Assembly: GCF_000010165.1 (NCBI RefSeq)
Contig: NC_012491.1
Coordinates: 3,727,501 to 3,791,500, forward strand
Reading direction: 5' to 3'
Origin: Brevibacillus brevis NBRC 100599
Lineage (GTDB): Bacteria > Bacillota > Bacilli > Brevibacillales > Brevibacillaceae
Length of the DNA: 64,000 nucleotides
Each line of letters starts with the position of its first letter. Position 1 is the stretch's first letter. The notes under the pieces are model-generated. The model searched no databases, had not been told where the DNA came from, and saw only the letters and a program-made list of their open reading frames with translations. The translations under genes were made by a program, and so were the position numbers. Positions 17,176 through 25,279 of the stretch are shown piece by piece.

Positions 17176-17606
17176 CGTATCTCCTCCTATTTCTACAGAT
17201 TTCGTCAAAATGAAGTTTTTTCCTGTTACTTTTTAACTAAAAACCCACTTTCTCCGGCAGGGATCTCCGCCGCGAGTCAATCCTTACGCCTATTGCGGTC
17301 ACAGACTTTCGGAGGCGGTGCAGAACAATCAGTAAGCATTTGCCCCTGCTTACCGGAAAAAAGCCTCTACAACTCTTGGGGCAGGATCGGCGTATTCGAA
17401 TATGAGACATACTGGACAAGGTACTAGGCACTAAACCGTCGCTAATTGAGTTTGTTTTGCAAAAGAAAAAGCTACCCAGCCGAAGCCAAGTAGCTCATTC
17501 ACAATTTTTCATGCTCTCATAATAACAGGGATTAAGCCTAGTTTTGGTATAAGAAAGGTTCAGATTTTGTACGAAAAATGCCCAATAGAATCTTACTTCG
17601 ATAATT
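17176..17606. other. Intergenic gap, G/C-rich, no supported gene
   Basis: About 430 bases lie between two minus-strand genes. There is a hairpin GTAAGCA/TGCTTAC (about 17331-17354) and another AGCTAC/GTAGCT (about 17469-17494). Minus-strand frames up to 64 codons are open, but none has a ribosome site or recognisable sequence; the basic, serine-rich translation near 17237-17431 is not convincing. The base composition differs from the AT-rich genes on either side, so this may be a scar left by cargo insertion. Confidence 0.5.
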
Positions 17607-18914
17607 CTATACTTCCATTTCTCTTGTTAATGTGTTATAAGTATTTTCTCTTTCTTGATCTATTATCTCAAATTCAATTACATCGTAAAGACTAATCACA
17701 GGGTGGGTTTCAAAAAACTTTTTAATTTTTGCAAAACTCGTTTTTATTGGTCTCGAAAATACGACTAATATTGCTATCCACTCTTGTCGTTCACTTATTT
17801 TATGAACCTCAATAAACTGATTTGGATAAACATCACTTAAGTTATCTTTAAAGTCCTTCAAAGCAATATTGGTAAAAGTCTTGGATTTTAATTTAATTAC
17901 TGCCCCATATTCCTTGGAATATTCAACTAATGAGGTTTGTTTTATTTCTCTCGGTTTAAAAGACCGTGAGTATTTATTTCTAATTTTCTCTACACTATCT
18001 TCTTCTAAAGCAATTATTTTCGATTTCTTAATGTCTTCAACTACTTGTTCAATATTTGTTTCACTCTTATCAATTTCAAGGTACTGATTAGCGAATTTTA
18101 CGAATTGCTCACTGTTATACATGTAGAATTTCAATCCATTAGTTTTTCTTTTGAACTCATGGATTAATTCAGGTTGTGGACCAATAGTCTCTCCTTTGTG
18201 TTCTTGCCACCAGTCAATTTTATTGTCATCAGTTATTAAAATTACTGGTTTATTTATCTCTTTTGCCTTATCGATAATTTGATACCAAAATACTAAATCA
18301 CCATATTGATCCTGATATAGAATTCCATCATGATATTTTGTATGATCCTTTTTCTTTTTAGCATCTTCATATCCAGGAGGAACCTTTAGATCGTACCTTT
18401 TTTCCCCATCCTTATAAATTTCCTCCAACTTTTCGCTATCGTATGCCTCACCAATTTTCCCTTCAAAAAGTGTTAATAATGCATTACTTAATTCTACTAA
18501 GTCAGGATGAGTTTCTTTTTGTTCTACCAAATCTTGGGATACCTCGTTGATACCCTTCTTTAATTTGTCTACCAATACTTCAACTTTTAAATTTGTATGT
18601 CTTGAATATTGATTCAATTTGTTTTCTATTTCACCCAATTTACTTCTTAATGATACTTGTAAATCTTCATATGCTCTATTTTGTTTTGAAATTTCCTCGT
18701 TAAGTCTGAAATGATATTCGAGCCCAATCTGGTGAGGAATCCAAGTCCGATCACTAACATGTTTAAAAATATTCATAAGGGCTTCTCTAGCTTGTTGTGG
18801 GTATCGATATACGTGCAACAGAACGTTTGTATCAAATACGAAGATACACTCTTTCCAAAGTTGATTAAACTCTTCATTAGTCGGTCGATAGAAACCAGAA
18901 AATCTACTTCTCAT
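17607..18914 (-). CDS. PIN-like (PIN_8/DUF4935) nuclease-type protein
   Basis: 435 residues from the ATG at 18914 with AAGGTGG upstream. The N-terminal PIN-like domain begins FVFDTNVLLHVYRYP (first catalytic Asp) and continues with WIPHQIGLEYHFR. The later acidic motifs are KYHDGILYQDQYGDLVFWYQI and PVILITDDNKIDWW near residues 200-230. The C-terminal 180 residues are of unknown fold. PIN_8 proteins are predicted RNases often found in mobile DNA and suspected in abortive defence. It is AT-rich, stands alone between the intergenic scar and the late regulator, and looks like acquired cargo. Confidence 0.85.
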   Translation of the reverse strand: MRSRFSGFYRPTNEEFNQLWKECIFVFDTNVLLHVYRYPQQAREALMNIFKHVSDRTWIPHQIGLEYHFRLNEEISKQNRAYEDLQVSLRSKLGEIENKLNQYSRHTNLKVEVLVDKLKKGINEVSQDLVEQKETHPDLVELSNALLTLFEGKIGEAYDSEKLEEIYKDGEKRYDLKVPPGYEDAKKKKDHTKYHDGILYQDQYGDLVFWYQIIDKAKEINKPVILITDDNKIDWWQEHKGETIGPQPELIHEFKRKTNGLKFYMYNSEQFVKFANQYLEIDKSETNIEQVVEDIKKSKIIALEEDSVEKIRNKYSRSFKPREIKQTSLVEYSKEYGAVIKLKSKTFTNIALKDFKDNLSDVYPNQFIEVHKISERQEWIAILVVFSRPIKTSFAKIKKFFETHPVISLYDVIEFEIIDQERENTYNTLTREMEV

Positions 18915-18980
18915 AATATCCACCTTTTTCAATTATCTTACTTGTATAATATACCAGTTGATAACAAAATTAAAGACGGC

Positions 18981-19457
18981 TCAGATAATTGCAGCCGCCT
19001 TTAGGATGAATGTCACTCTATCAATTGCTCTGTTCTTGTGAAAGTCATAGGTGCTCTTCGGCAAGCGTAACTCGAACTCATAGATATGCTTGTCCCGTTT
19101 TTGTTCGAAGAAGCATTTCTGGATGATCTCCCGTCCCTCTACCTGGAGTGCTCCAACTGCTCTTTCAATAGCCATACACTTTTGCTCATAGTTGCGGATC
19201 ATCAACGGACGTTCTTCCCTGAGAATGATTGTGTTGCCAACAATATCACGTCGAGTACCACGCCCTTCAATATCCCCTCTCGTACCGTTCCCTTCGATAT
19301 TTGCCATTTCTATTTCCGTGAAGTCATACTGCTCAGAGAAATACTTTTCAACAGTGAATATCTCCACGGCGGCTTTCATCGATGGGTAGGCTTTTAATAG
19401 CTCACGTGCTTTCTCTTTGTCTTCAGCATTAACGAACAAATCCAATTGTGCGCTCAT
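18981..19457 (-). CDS. ArpU-family late gene regulator
   Basis: 158 residues with ATG at 19457 and GGGGGAATTGGAAAG upstream. The C-terminal half, IRNYEQKCMAIERAVGALQVEGREIIQKC, then RLPKSTYDFHKNRAIDRVTFIL, fits the ArpU / sigma region-4-like family that controls late genes in Gram-positive phages. The middle holds a short repeat (IEGNGTRGD / IEGRGTRRD) of unknown meaning. It sits upstream of the packaging genes, separated by accessory genes, and probably switches on the late operon. Confidence 0.8.
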   Translation of the reverse strand: MSAQLDLFVNAEDKEKARELLKAYPSMKAAVEIFTVEKYFSEQYDFTEIEMANIEGNGTRGDIEGRGTRRDIVGNTIILREERPLMIRNYEQKCMAIERAVGALQVEGREIIQKCFFEQKRDKHIYEFELRLPKSTYDFHKNRAIDRVTFILKAAAII

Positions 19458-19485
19458 CTTTCCAATTCCCCCTCGTGGCAGCCCG

Positions 19486-19494
19486 TGCTATAAT
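19486..19494 (+). promoter_or_regulatory. Extended -10 promoter, with LexA-box-like sequence downstream
   Basis: TG-C-TATAAT at 19486-19494 is a perfect extended -10 element; no good -35 is seen. CGAACATATATTC at 19503-19515 is one base from the Bacillus DinR/LexA box core GAAC-N4-GTTC. It points at the signal peptidase gene, but a hairpin terminator lies between. Confidence 0.6.
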
Positions 19495-19517
19495 GTTTTT
19501 GTCGAACATATATTCTG

Positions 19518-19542
19518 GCTCCCTATTGGGGGCTTTTCTTTT
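19518..19542 (+). terminator. Hairpin with T-tract, possible attenuator
   Basis: GCTCCC-TATT-GGGGGC followed by TTTTCTTTT on the plus strand, about 25 bases after the -10 element and 46 bases before the signal peptidase start. It would make a short RNA or attenuate the signal peptidase transcript. Confidence 0.65.
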
Positions 19543-19588
19543 GGAAATCACTTGGATAAAATTAGAAAAAAACTAAAAGGTGATACGA

Positions 19589-20089
19589 ATGAAAACGCTC
19601 TTCCTCTTGTTATCTTTAATTTTCACAAGTCTTTCTTCAGTCCAGCCCGACCAATCCACGAGTGTCTTTGTATCTGAGGGTGAGAGTATGGCCCCTACTT
19701 TGAACAGCAACGATCGATTTCTTGCTGATAAAACCTACTATGACTCCCATCCTATCCAACGTGGAGATATCGTTATTTTCCAAGCCGAGAAAGATCGACA
19801 ATACGTTAAAAGGGTTATTGCGTTGCCGGGAGAAACGCTTGAATATAAAAGTGATATTCTCTACATCAATAACAAAGTGGTCGACGAACCATACTTGGCT
19901 TCAGCTAAAAATGTAGCCCAAAAAGAAAATCACTATCTGACTGAGGACTTCGGGCCTATAACTATCCCCGAAGATACAATATTTGTTTTAGGAGATAATC
20001 GTTTAAATAGTCTAGATAGCAGAGTGATCGGTCCAGTTCATGTCAGTAAAATATTAGGCAAGATGACAAACAAGTTACCCCCAAATTAA
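19589..20089 (+). CDS. Signal peptidase I
   Basis: 166 residues from the ATG at 19589 (site AAAGGTGAT). The N-terminal hydrophobic stretch (residues 2-18, TLFLLLSLIFTSL) is one membrane anchor. Then come FVSEGESMAPTL with the catalytic Ser, QYVKRVIALPGE with the catalytic Lys, and FVLGDNRLNSLDSR, the three SPase I boxes. It is an S26 family enzyme that cleaves signal peptides outside the membrane. Plus strand, against the phage operon, with its own promoter and terminator: a moron likely expressed in the lysogen. Confidence 0.9.
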   Translation: MKTLFLLLSLIFTSLSSVQPDQSTSVFVSEGESMAPTLNSNDRFLADKTYYDSHPIQRGDIVIFQAEKDRQYVKRVIALPGETLEYKSDILYINNKVVDEPYLASAKNVAQKENHYLTEDFGPITIPEDTIFVLGDNRLNSLDSRVIGPVHVSKILGKMTNKLPPN

Positions 20090-20103
20090 TTATTCTTTAT
20101 TTT

Positions 20104-20135
20104 CCACGCTCCTTAAACGGAGCGTGGATTTTTTT
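20104..20135 (+). terminator. Terminator of the signal peptidase gene
   Basis: Perfect 9-base stem CCACGCTCC / GGAGCGTGG, loop TTAAAC, followed by A and seven T on the plus strand. Confidence 0.9.
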
Positions 20136-20147
20136 ACTCCTGAAATA

Positions 20148-20639
20148 TTATGTTAAATAATTCTTTAATGCGTTTAAATACATCTCCCGACATCTAGCAA
20201 TGTTTTTCTGATTATCATCGTCATATACGCTTCTCAAACTTTCAGAAACGAATTGTTTACCATTTAACCAAGCGTTTTTTTCTGCTTTAACCATTAGGTC
20301 TAAGTAGTCATTAACGCTCTTTTCGGATTGATCGCAAATAGCTTTTTGTGCTACTGCCTGCAACTGCTCATTATTAGGTCTTAATGGATCGAAAGCATGT
20401 CCCAATTCATGACAAAAAACAAGCTCAGTTACCTCTTCCAATTCTAGATCTGGATATTCATTCATTTTATGATTTAGTACATTCATAGGATTGATAAATA
20501 TTTTGTTACTAATAGGATCATACTTAGCGTTTTCTGATTGATTATCAATTACATCTACAACAATATTTACATTATGTGATAGCTTAATTAAATTTACTTT
20601 CTTTAAAACTCGTTCATGAATTACGAGTCTTGTTCCCAC
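20148..20639 (-). CDS. Zincin-like metalloprotease, small
   Basis: 163 residues with LVFCHELGHAF near residue 75: an HExxH zinc site, preceded by PDLELEEVTE. The rest (N-terminal beta strands, C-terminal helices) does not match ImmA/IrrE well. It is AT-rich, minus strand, and follows the ABA-sandwich gene by 18 bases. It may act as a regulator-cleaving or toxin-like protease; substrate unknown. Confidence 0.72.
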   Translation of the reverse strand: MGTRLVIHERVLKKVNLIKLSHNVNIVVDVIDNQSENAKYDPISNKIFINPMNVLNHKMNEYPDLELEEVTELVFCHELGHAFDPLRPNNEQLQAVAQKAICDQSEKSVNDYLDLMVKAEKNAWLNGKQFVSESLRSVYDDDNQKNIARCREMYLNALKNYLT

Positions 20640-20657
20640 AATTAATCACTCTTTCTC

Positions 20658-21041
20658 TTATGTTAAATGAACCCCATTCGCTTTCAGAAATGCCCGTGTT
20701 ACCGCATAAGGCGCTTCCTTCTCTGTAGCACTATCAACCACAAAGCCTGTATTAATCTTAGCTTCGCATGTATATCCATTTTCTTGCGGTATTAGATCAA
20801 GATACATAAACTGCTGTCGAGCTTCCTCAATCATTTCACCCATTCCGTTCCATGAGGTGGAGTAATGCGGCATTGTCTCTAAATATCCATCTTTATCAAA
20901 GTGGAATGGCCCGTACAATGCGCGGTTGTATCTTGGATCATTTTCTGGTGGAAGTAAAGCCTCAAAACCTCGGCCAGTATCTCCCCACTGCCACCCTAAC
21001 TCCACAGCTACTTTCCCATCCAGTTTACGCCCTGCTTGCAT
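20658..21041 (-). CDS. Phage ABA-sandwich (BC1872-like) protein
   Basis: About 127 residues from the ATG at 21041 (GGGGACGGTG upstream). The sequence AGRKLDGKVAVELGWQW, YSTSWNGMGEMIEEAR and APYAVTRAFLKANG fits the phage ABA-sandwich family of early proteins, which is common in Bacillales phages and has no known function. It overlaps the upstream zinc-binding gene by 17 bases. Confidence 0.75.
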   Translation of the reverse strand: MQAGRKLDGKVAVELGWQWGDTGRGFEALLPPENDPRYNRALYGPFHFDKDGYLETMPHYSTSWNGMGEMIEEARQQFMYLDLIPQENGYTCEAKINTGFVVDSATEKEAPYAVTRAFLKANGVHLT

Positions 21042-21297
21042 CAGATTCACCGTCCCCAGCGTTATGACTTGCAATCATCCCTGTAATAGTTCCGTCCGTT
21101 CCTTCTGCTACCCATTCATCGCAGGAATCGTTTGGTCCGGTATCTCGCCAACCTGCTTCACTCATCTGACCGTTCTTCCAGCAGCCGCCTCCGATTAACC
21201 AATGCCCGCAACTCCAGCAGTTCTCGCCCTGGGCATTATCTTCTTCTGACCGAAATCCCCGGCGCGTTTCTTCGGTCACTTCAAGTCCTGCTTGCAT
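21025..21297 (-). CDS. Small Cys-rich (zinc-binding) phage protein
   Basis: About 90 residues from the ATG at 21297 with GAGGAGGGG upstream. It has CWSCGHWLIGGGC and a later Cys (NDSCDEW), likely one zinc site. The C-terminal part is acidic and poorly ordered. Early-region small protein, function unknown. Confidence 0.62.
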   Translation of the reverse strand: MQAGLEVTEETRRGFRSEEDNAQGENCWSCGHWLIGGGCWKNGQMSEAGWRDTGPNDSCDEWVAEGTDGTITGMIASHNAGDGESDASRA

Positions 21298-21310
21298 CCC
21301 GTTCCCCTCC

Positions 21311-21544
21311 TCAGTCATCTTCTCCAAAAAATGTTTCCAATTTGGTGTTCATCACCATTTGAACCTTTCGTCTGTTTGTGAATTCCATCTTTTCGTAATT
21401 TACGTCAAACGAGTAACCACTATAGACAACTTGGTTTGCGACAGGCAGAATAGTTACCTTGTCCACGATGATCACCGCAACGCTGTCAGGGTCTTCAATC
21501 AAGAACCGTTGTTCTTTATTCAGGATTACCTCTACTTCAGTCAT
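21311..21544 (-). CDS. Small hypothetical early protein
   Basis: 77 residues from the ATG at 21544 behind GGGGAGGGG. It is beta-rich (VEVILNKEQRFLIEDPDSVAVIIVDK). It overlaps the end of the ASCH gene by 8 bases. No family recognised. Confidence 0.62.
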   Translation of the reverse strand: MTEVEVILNKEQRFLIEDPDSVAVIIVDKVTILPVANQVVYSGYSFDVNYEKMEFTNRRKVQMVMNTKLETFFGEDD

Positions 21545-21977
21545 CGTCCCGTTCCCCTCCCCAATTCCAAAGTCCCTGCTGCCCTTTTGCTGGCACCGCA
21601 TCAATTGGCTTGACGCTCAGAAGCTCCCAAGCATACCTACCACTCTCATAATTCCCGAAATGGTATTCCTGTGTGCCAATGTAGAATCGGTCTTTTGCAA
21701 TCAGCGCATAGTTTCCAAAGTCCGCCATAACCTCGTGACACTCTCCAAGTTGGCAAATCGCTACAACTGCTCCTGTTGGCAGGTTGTCTTCCGTGTATCC
21801 GTGTTCAGCCAACACGCTACGAAAAGGCTCTTCCATGCAAATCTCCTTGTCCAATTTCTTTGCAGCGTGGATCGCTAACGGCCCACAATATTTTGTCGCC
21901 CAGCTGCGCGTTTCGAACTGCTTCTCCCCGAGGGCAATCAGCGACGCCCACGGCTGGTGAATAGTGATGGCTTTCAA
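21537..21977 (-). CDS. ASCH-domain protein
   Basis: 146 residues from a TTG at 21977 with AAGGAGGAA upstream. ITIHQPWASLIALGEKQFETRSW is the clear ASCH/PUA-like start, with GPLAIHAAKK and GAVVAICQLGECHE following and a C-terminal WELLSVKPI. ASCH domains bind RNA or act as small nucleic-acid-modifying enzymes; many phages carry one. Substrate unknown. Confidence 0.86.
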   Translation of the reverse strand: MKAITIHQPWASLIALGEKQFETRSWATKYCGPLAIHAAKKLDKEICMEEPFRSVLAEHGYTEDNLPTGAVVAICQLGECHEVMADFGNYALIAKDRFYIGTQEYHFGNYESGRYAWELLSVKPIDAVPAKGQQGLWNWGGERDDD

Positions 21978-22075
21978 CGGTTATTCCTCCTTGGGGAAAA
22001 CGTAGTGAAAAAAATGTTAATTATCCCATTCGATTTGATAATAATTTTATAAATTAAAAAGGAGGTAAAATTTTA

Positions 22076-22231
22076 ATGTTACCAAAATGTTTTAATTGTA
22101 ATAAACAAATTCCTTACATTATCGCTTCAGTCATCTTTGAACATCCTTGTTGTTCAGATTGCATACTGAAAGTAGATAGTGAGGATTTGGAAAAATTCAC
22201 AGACAAACTAATGGGTATTAAAAACGATTGA
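22076..22231 (+). CDS. Small zinc-ribbon protein (51 aa), plus strand
   Basis: Found by reading the gap. ATG at 22076 behind a perfect AAAGGAGGT site, 51 codons, stop TGA. CFNC near the start and HPCCSDC at about residue 25 form a zinc ribbon; the C-terminus is helical (EDLEKFTDKLMG). A terminator follows at once. It is transcribed against the surrounding phage genes and is AT-rich, so it is probably a lysogen-expressed moron. Confidence 0.8.
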   Translation: MLPKCFNCNKQIPYIIASVIFEHPCCSDCILKVDSEDLEKFTDKLMGIKND

Positions 22232-22235
22232 GATT

Positions 22236-22262
22236 GAGGGTTTTTTACCCTCTTTCTCTTTT
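22236..22262 (+). terminator. Terminator of the small zinc-ribbon gene
   Basis: GAGGG-TTTTTTA-CCCTC followed by a T-rich run, four bases after the stop. Confidence 0.8.
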
Positions 22263-22291
22263 GTCTTAATCAAACGTAATGTTTTAATAAA

Positions 22292-22540
22292 TTACAGAGC
22301 CGCCGATCTGAGACTGAGTTCTTTTTTCCACATTTCCATGGAGTGTTCACGCACCATCGTGTCAATCTGTTTGAGTACAGGAACTACTTCGTTTGACCAA
22401 TCTCGGCCTTGTCCAAGCAAGGTATCAGCAAATTCAGATGTATCGAGTGTTTCAACTGAATTATCTTCGTGAATGGATACTTCGCCATTCTCAAATTTAG
22501 CTGTCGCGCGATACTGATATGGTCTTACGTTATACGTCAT
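22292..22540 (-). CDS. Hypothetical early protein
   Basis: 82 residues with AAGGAGGGAAAC before the ATG at 22540. The N-terminal half is beta (YQYRATAKFENGEVSIHED) and the C-terminal half is helical (VPVLKQIDTMVREHSMEMWKK). No recognisable family; part of the early minus-strand operon. Confidence 0.68.
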   Translation of the reverse strand: MTYNVRPYQYRATAKFENGEVSIHEDNSVETLDTSEFADTLLGQGRDWSNEVVPVLKQIDTMVREHSMEMWKKELSLRSAAL

Positions 22541-22573
22541 TCAGTTTCCCTCCTTATCACATCGATTGTTGTG

Positions 22574-22693
22574 TTAAAACGTGTACCGTGAACAAAGCTC
22601 GTCCCATTCTGCTCTGCACTCCTCGTCGCTCAATGCCGTGACTTCTTCAGCAGTATATCCGCTGCCCATCAGCATTTCTCTAATCTCATTCAT
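22574..22693 (-). CDS. Tiny hypothetical protein (39 aa)
   Basis: ATG at 22693 with GGAGGGG nine bases upstream; 39 codons (MNEIREMLMGSGYTAEEV...), acidic and helical. Too short for automatic calling but well signalled, and placed directly upstream of the next early gene. Confidence 0.55.
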   Translation of the reverse strand: MNEIREMLMGSGYTAEEVTALSDEECRAEWDELCSRYTF

Positions 22694-22809
22694 GGGGGAG
22701 ATCCCCTCCTGTTTTATAAATCGTGTGTTGTGATACCTTGTTCATATTCCCCTGAACTATCCCGTGTTGTATAATTTTGTAACACATTGATTTTTAAGGG
22801 GTATACTGC

Positions 22810-23031
22810 ATGTTTCTGCCGATTATGAGTATTTTGATGAGTATCTGGTTGTTTAGAGAAGCAAAACTACGTAATGAAAACAAGTTCTTATGGGCAATTC
22901 TCGGGTTTTTATTCTCATTTTTAGCTATAGGATTTTTTCATTTAAAACATCGGAACCGAATTCAAGGCATTGTTGCCTTGATCTTTGGAGTGCTTATCTA
23001 CTCGATTACTTTGAAAAATTACTTTTCTTAA
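22810..23031 (+). CDS. Small two-helix membrane protein
   Basis: 73 residues; ATG at 22810 with AAGGGG upstream. Two membrane segments lie at ~26-43 (FLWAILGFLFSFLAIGFF) and ~51-67 (GIVALIFGVLIYSITL), separated by a basic loop. A TATAAT-type element lies about 45 bases upstream. Plus-strand moron of unknown function. Confidence 0.68.
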   Translation: MFLPIMSILMSIWLFREAKLRNENKFLWAILGFLFSFLAIGFFHLKHRNRIQGIVALIFGVLIYSITLKNYFS

Positions 23032-23192
23032 TTACCGTTGTGTTAAATACTAGATCGGATATAAGAATTTTGGAAATAACTTGAAACTAACGAGATGATG
23101 CAATACAATCTTGAAGATAACATTTAAGCTGAACCAATATCTTTTAAAAACTACCAATGAACAAAATGGTGAAATAATCCTGGAGGCTTTCC

Positions 23193-23738
23193 ATGAATAA
23201 AATCCAACAAATAGCCTTAGTAATTGGTTTAATAATGTATCTTCTTACCCCGGTTTTTTCCTATATGAAAGATGCTTCATCTATGACCGCCTATGAAAGA
23301 TTCAAACCCCAAAAATCTCAATCTAACGCTCAAGAGTTTCTCACCCACATTCTAGAGAATATCCATGAAGGAAATTTAGGCGGTGATATCGCTTTCCATA
23401 TAACAAAAGAAGAACTGCAATCAAAATTCGGTATAAGAGAGGATGATTATGTTTCACCAAAATTGCATACCAGATATTTTGACCGAAACGGGTATAGATA
23501 CATGTTTAATAAAATCAAAGGCGAGGAACGTCTAACTGTCATACAAACAAGATTTGAATCATTAACTAAAGAACAGATTTTTAAAATTTTCGGTGAAGAA
23601 ACATACGGGAATCATAAATATAGATATGAGATTTGGTATAAAGTTGGGGATTTTATGGTAATGTTTTCGAATACTGACCCTGATAATCGGATTGACTACA
23701 ATATCATCACGATTTCACCACGTACTTTCAAACAGTGA
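23193..23738 (+). CDS. Membrane-anchored or secreted protein, unknown
   Basis: 181 residues; ATG at 23193 behind TGGAGGC. N-terminal hydrophobic anchor at ~6-23 (IALVIGLIMYLLTPVFSY), then a soluble, charged domain probably facing outside (LTHILENIHEGNLGGDIAFH ... YRYEIWYKVGDFMVMFSN). No family recognised. It is one of several plus-strand, AT-rich genes in this stretch; a role in lysogenic conversion or exclusion is possible. Confidence 0.7.
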   Translation: MNKIQQIALVIGLIMYLLTPVFSYMKDASSMTAYERFKPQKSQSNAQEFLTHILENIHEGNLGGDIAFHITKEELQSKFGIREDDYVSPKLHTRYFDRNGYRYMFNKIKGEERLTVIQTRFESLTKEQIFKIFGEETYGNHKYRYEIWYKVGDFMVMFSNTDPDNRIDYNIITISPRTFKQ

Positions 23739-23865
23739 TTGTACGTAATCAGCTTGAAGCATTTACTTCATGAGTAAATTTGTACACTGCATTACATCGT
23801 TCATACCTCTTTTCTTCACTAGCTAATTAGTAAAATCCTATGAACCTCAATCTAAGCTTTCCTTC

Positions 23866-23895
23866 ACCCGATCCCTTGGATTGGGTTTTTATTTT
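23866..23895 (+). terminator. Plus-strand terminator
   Basis: ACCCGATCC / GGATTGGGT (one G-U) around the loop CTT, followed by TTTTTATTTT; it ends the transcript of 23193-23738. Confidence 0.85.
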
Positions 23896-24003
23896 CCCGT
23901 TCCATCTTATCTGTCTACACATTTTGTAAAACGATTCAGTTCGTTTTCTTTCCTCCTAATGTTTTGAATGGTAATATTTGGTCTATAAAGGAGGATTGAT
24001 ACG

Positions 24004-24342
24004 ATGCATAAGAATTGGTTCTCCATTGGAGGTTTATTGATTGGCCTTAGTGGATCATTGATGTCACTAATTGTTTGCTATGACTATATTTTTGGTGAGT
24101 CCTTTAAAGGTCTCGACTTCTTGCTAATTTTGCTGATCATGCTTCCTGCCATTTGCGCTTTAGTTACGTCCTTTGTAGCCGCACCGATAATCTTGGTACC
24201 TTTTATTTGGTCGTTACCGTTCAGTACTTATCTGTGTATTGCATCAGATGTAAAATGGTTTGCTATTTCCTGCGTTACGTACCTTATTTCCGCATTTTTA
24301 AAATTTCAGGGAACCAAAAACCGTATCCATTTATCAAATTGA
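24004..24342 (+). CDS. Small membrane protein (about four helices)
   Basis: 112 residues behind a strong AAAGGAGGATTGATACG site. Hydrophobic segments lie at ~7-26, ~38-56, ~60-78 and ~85-100; there are few charges except at the C-terminus. It ends 8 bases before the convergent methylase gene. Unknown function; plus-strand accessory gene. Confidence 0.7.
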   Translation: MHKNWFSIGGLLIGLSGSLMSLIVCYDYIFGESFKGLDFLLILLIMLPAICALVTSFVAAPIILVPFIWSLPFSTYLCIASDVKWFAISCVTYLISAFLKFQGTKNRIHLSN

Positions 24343-24350
24343 GCAAAGTA

Positions 24351-25166
24351 TTAAATGCCTGGCAACGAGAAGATTGTCTGCTGCCCCACTTGATCAGCTG
24401 CCACTGGATTTATCCAAAGTACTTCTGTCCGCGCTTGCCCCGTTTCTATAATCTGCTGGCGTTCTTCCCGTTGCCAATCGCTCAGCAAATCGTCATAGAG
24501 TTCATTTGCATACCCAGATAGCAAAACTGGTCCGGGATGATCTTTCAATGTCTGCAACAGATCGGAATGATCTCTATCCGTCATTTCGCTCTCGTAAATC
24601 TCCCCGTTCCTAGTGCCCAAAATGTAAGGTGGATCAGCATAAATCAGGACATCTTCTCGTCGATACCTTCCAATGATCTGGAGTGCTGGCCTATTCTCAA
24701 TTTGGATCTCCTTCAGGCGTTCAGCCACTACGCTAATTTTGTTCGGCAATTCATTCCACTGTTTTACTCGATAAGAATCATCTGCAGTACCACGGCATTT
24801 CCACCCAGATATTGATCCCGTCTTTACCCGGATCGCCTGCCAACACTTAACCAAGAAACGTCTAGCCCGATCGACGTCATCGTTTGGTAGGTCGTAAGCT
24901 GCCTTAAATTCTTCACGGGAGTAAGGTGTCCAGTGAACCACCTCAGCCAATTCATCTGGCCGTTCCCGAATCATTTTGAACAGATTAACCACATCTCCAT
25001 CAATATCGTTTACTGTCTCGAGCCTTGCTGGACGTTTATTGAATAGCACTGCTCCAGATCCAAAGAACGGTTCAAGATAAATTGTGTGCTCCGGCATATG
25101 TTCTATTATCCAGTCAGCCAGGCTCCACTTGCTCCCCGGGTAATGTAGGATCCTCGGATATTTCAA
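24351..25166 (-). CDS. DNA adenine methylase, D12 class (Dam-like)
   Basis: 271 residues. HYPGSKWSLADWI (AdoMet-binding start), IYLEPFFGSGAVLFNKRP, and the catalytic IYADPPYILGTR near residue 175, in the order of alpha/D12 N6-adenine methylases. The region between is long enough for a full enzyme. It modifies adenine in a short target, protecting phage DNA or regulating genes. Transcribed with the early genes on the minus strand; the divergent neighbour is a methyl-directed-type endonuclease. Confidence 0.9.
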   Translation of the reverse strand: MKYPRILHYPGSKWSLADWIIEHMPEHTIYLEPFFGSGAVLFNKRPARLETVNDIDGDVVNLFKMIRERPDELAEVVHWTPYSREEFKAAYDLPNDDVDRARRFLVKCWQAIRVKTGSISGWKCRGTADDSYRVKQWNELPNKISVVAERLKEIQIENRPALQIIGRYRREDVLIYADPPYILGTRNGEIYESEMTDRDHSDLLQTLKDHPGPVLLSGYANELYDDLLSDWQREERQQIIETGQARTEVLWINPVAADQVGQQTIFSLPGI

Positions 25167-25279
25167 TTATGTTTCCTCCCTACCGCCTATCTCTCTAAGT
25201 AAGTTGTAAAAGACTTCCTTATCCTCCAATTAAAATTTATAATTATCGTTAACATTTCAATCAGTTTTGGAGGCATAAA

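Noticed and set aside
17237-17431. 64-codon minus-strand frame in a gap
   Set aside because: No ribosome site; basic, unconvincing translation; other frames are equally open.
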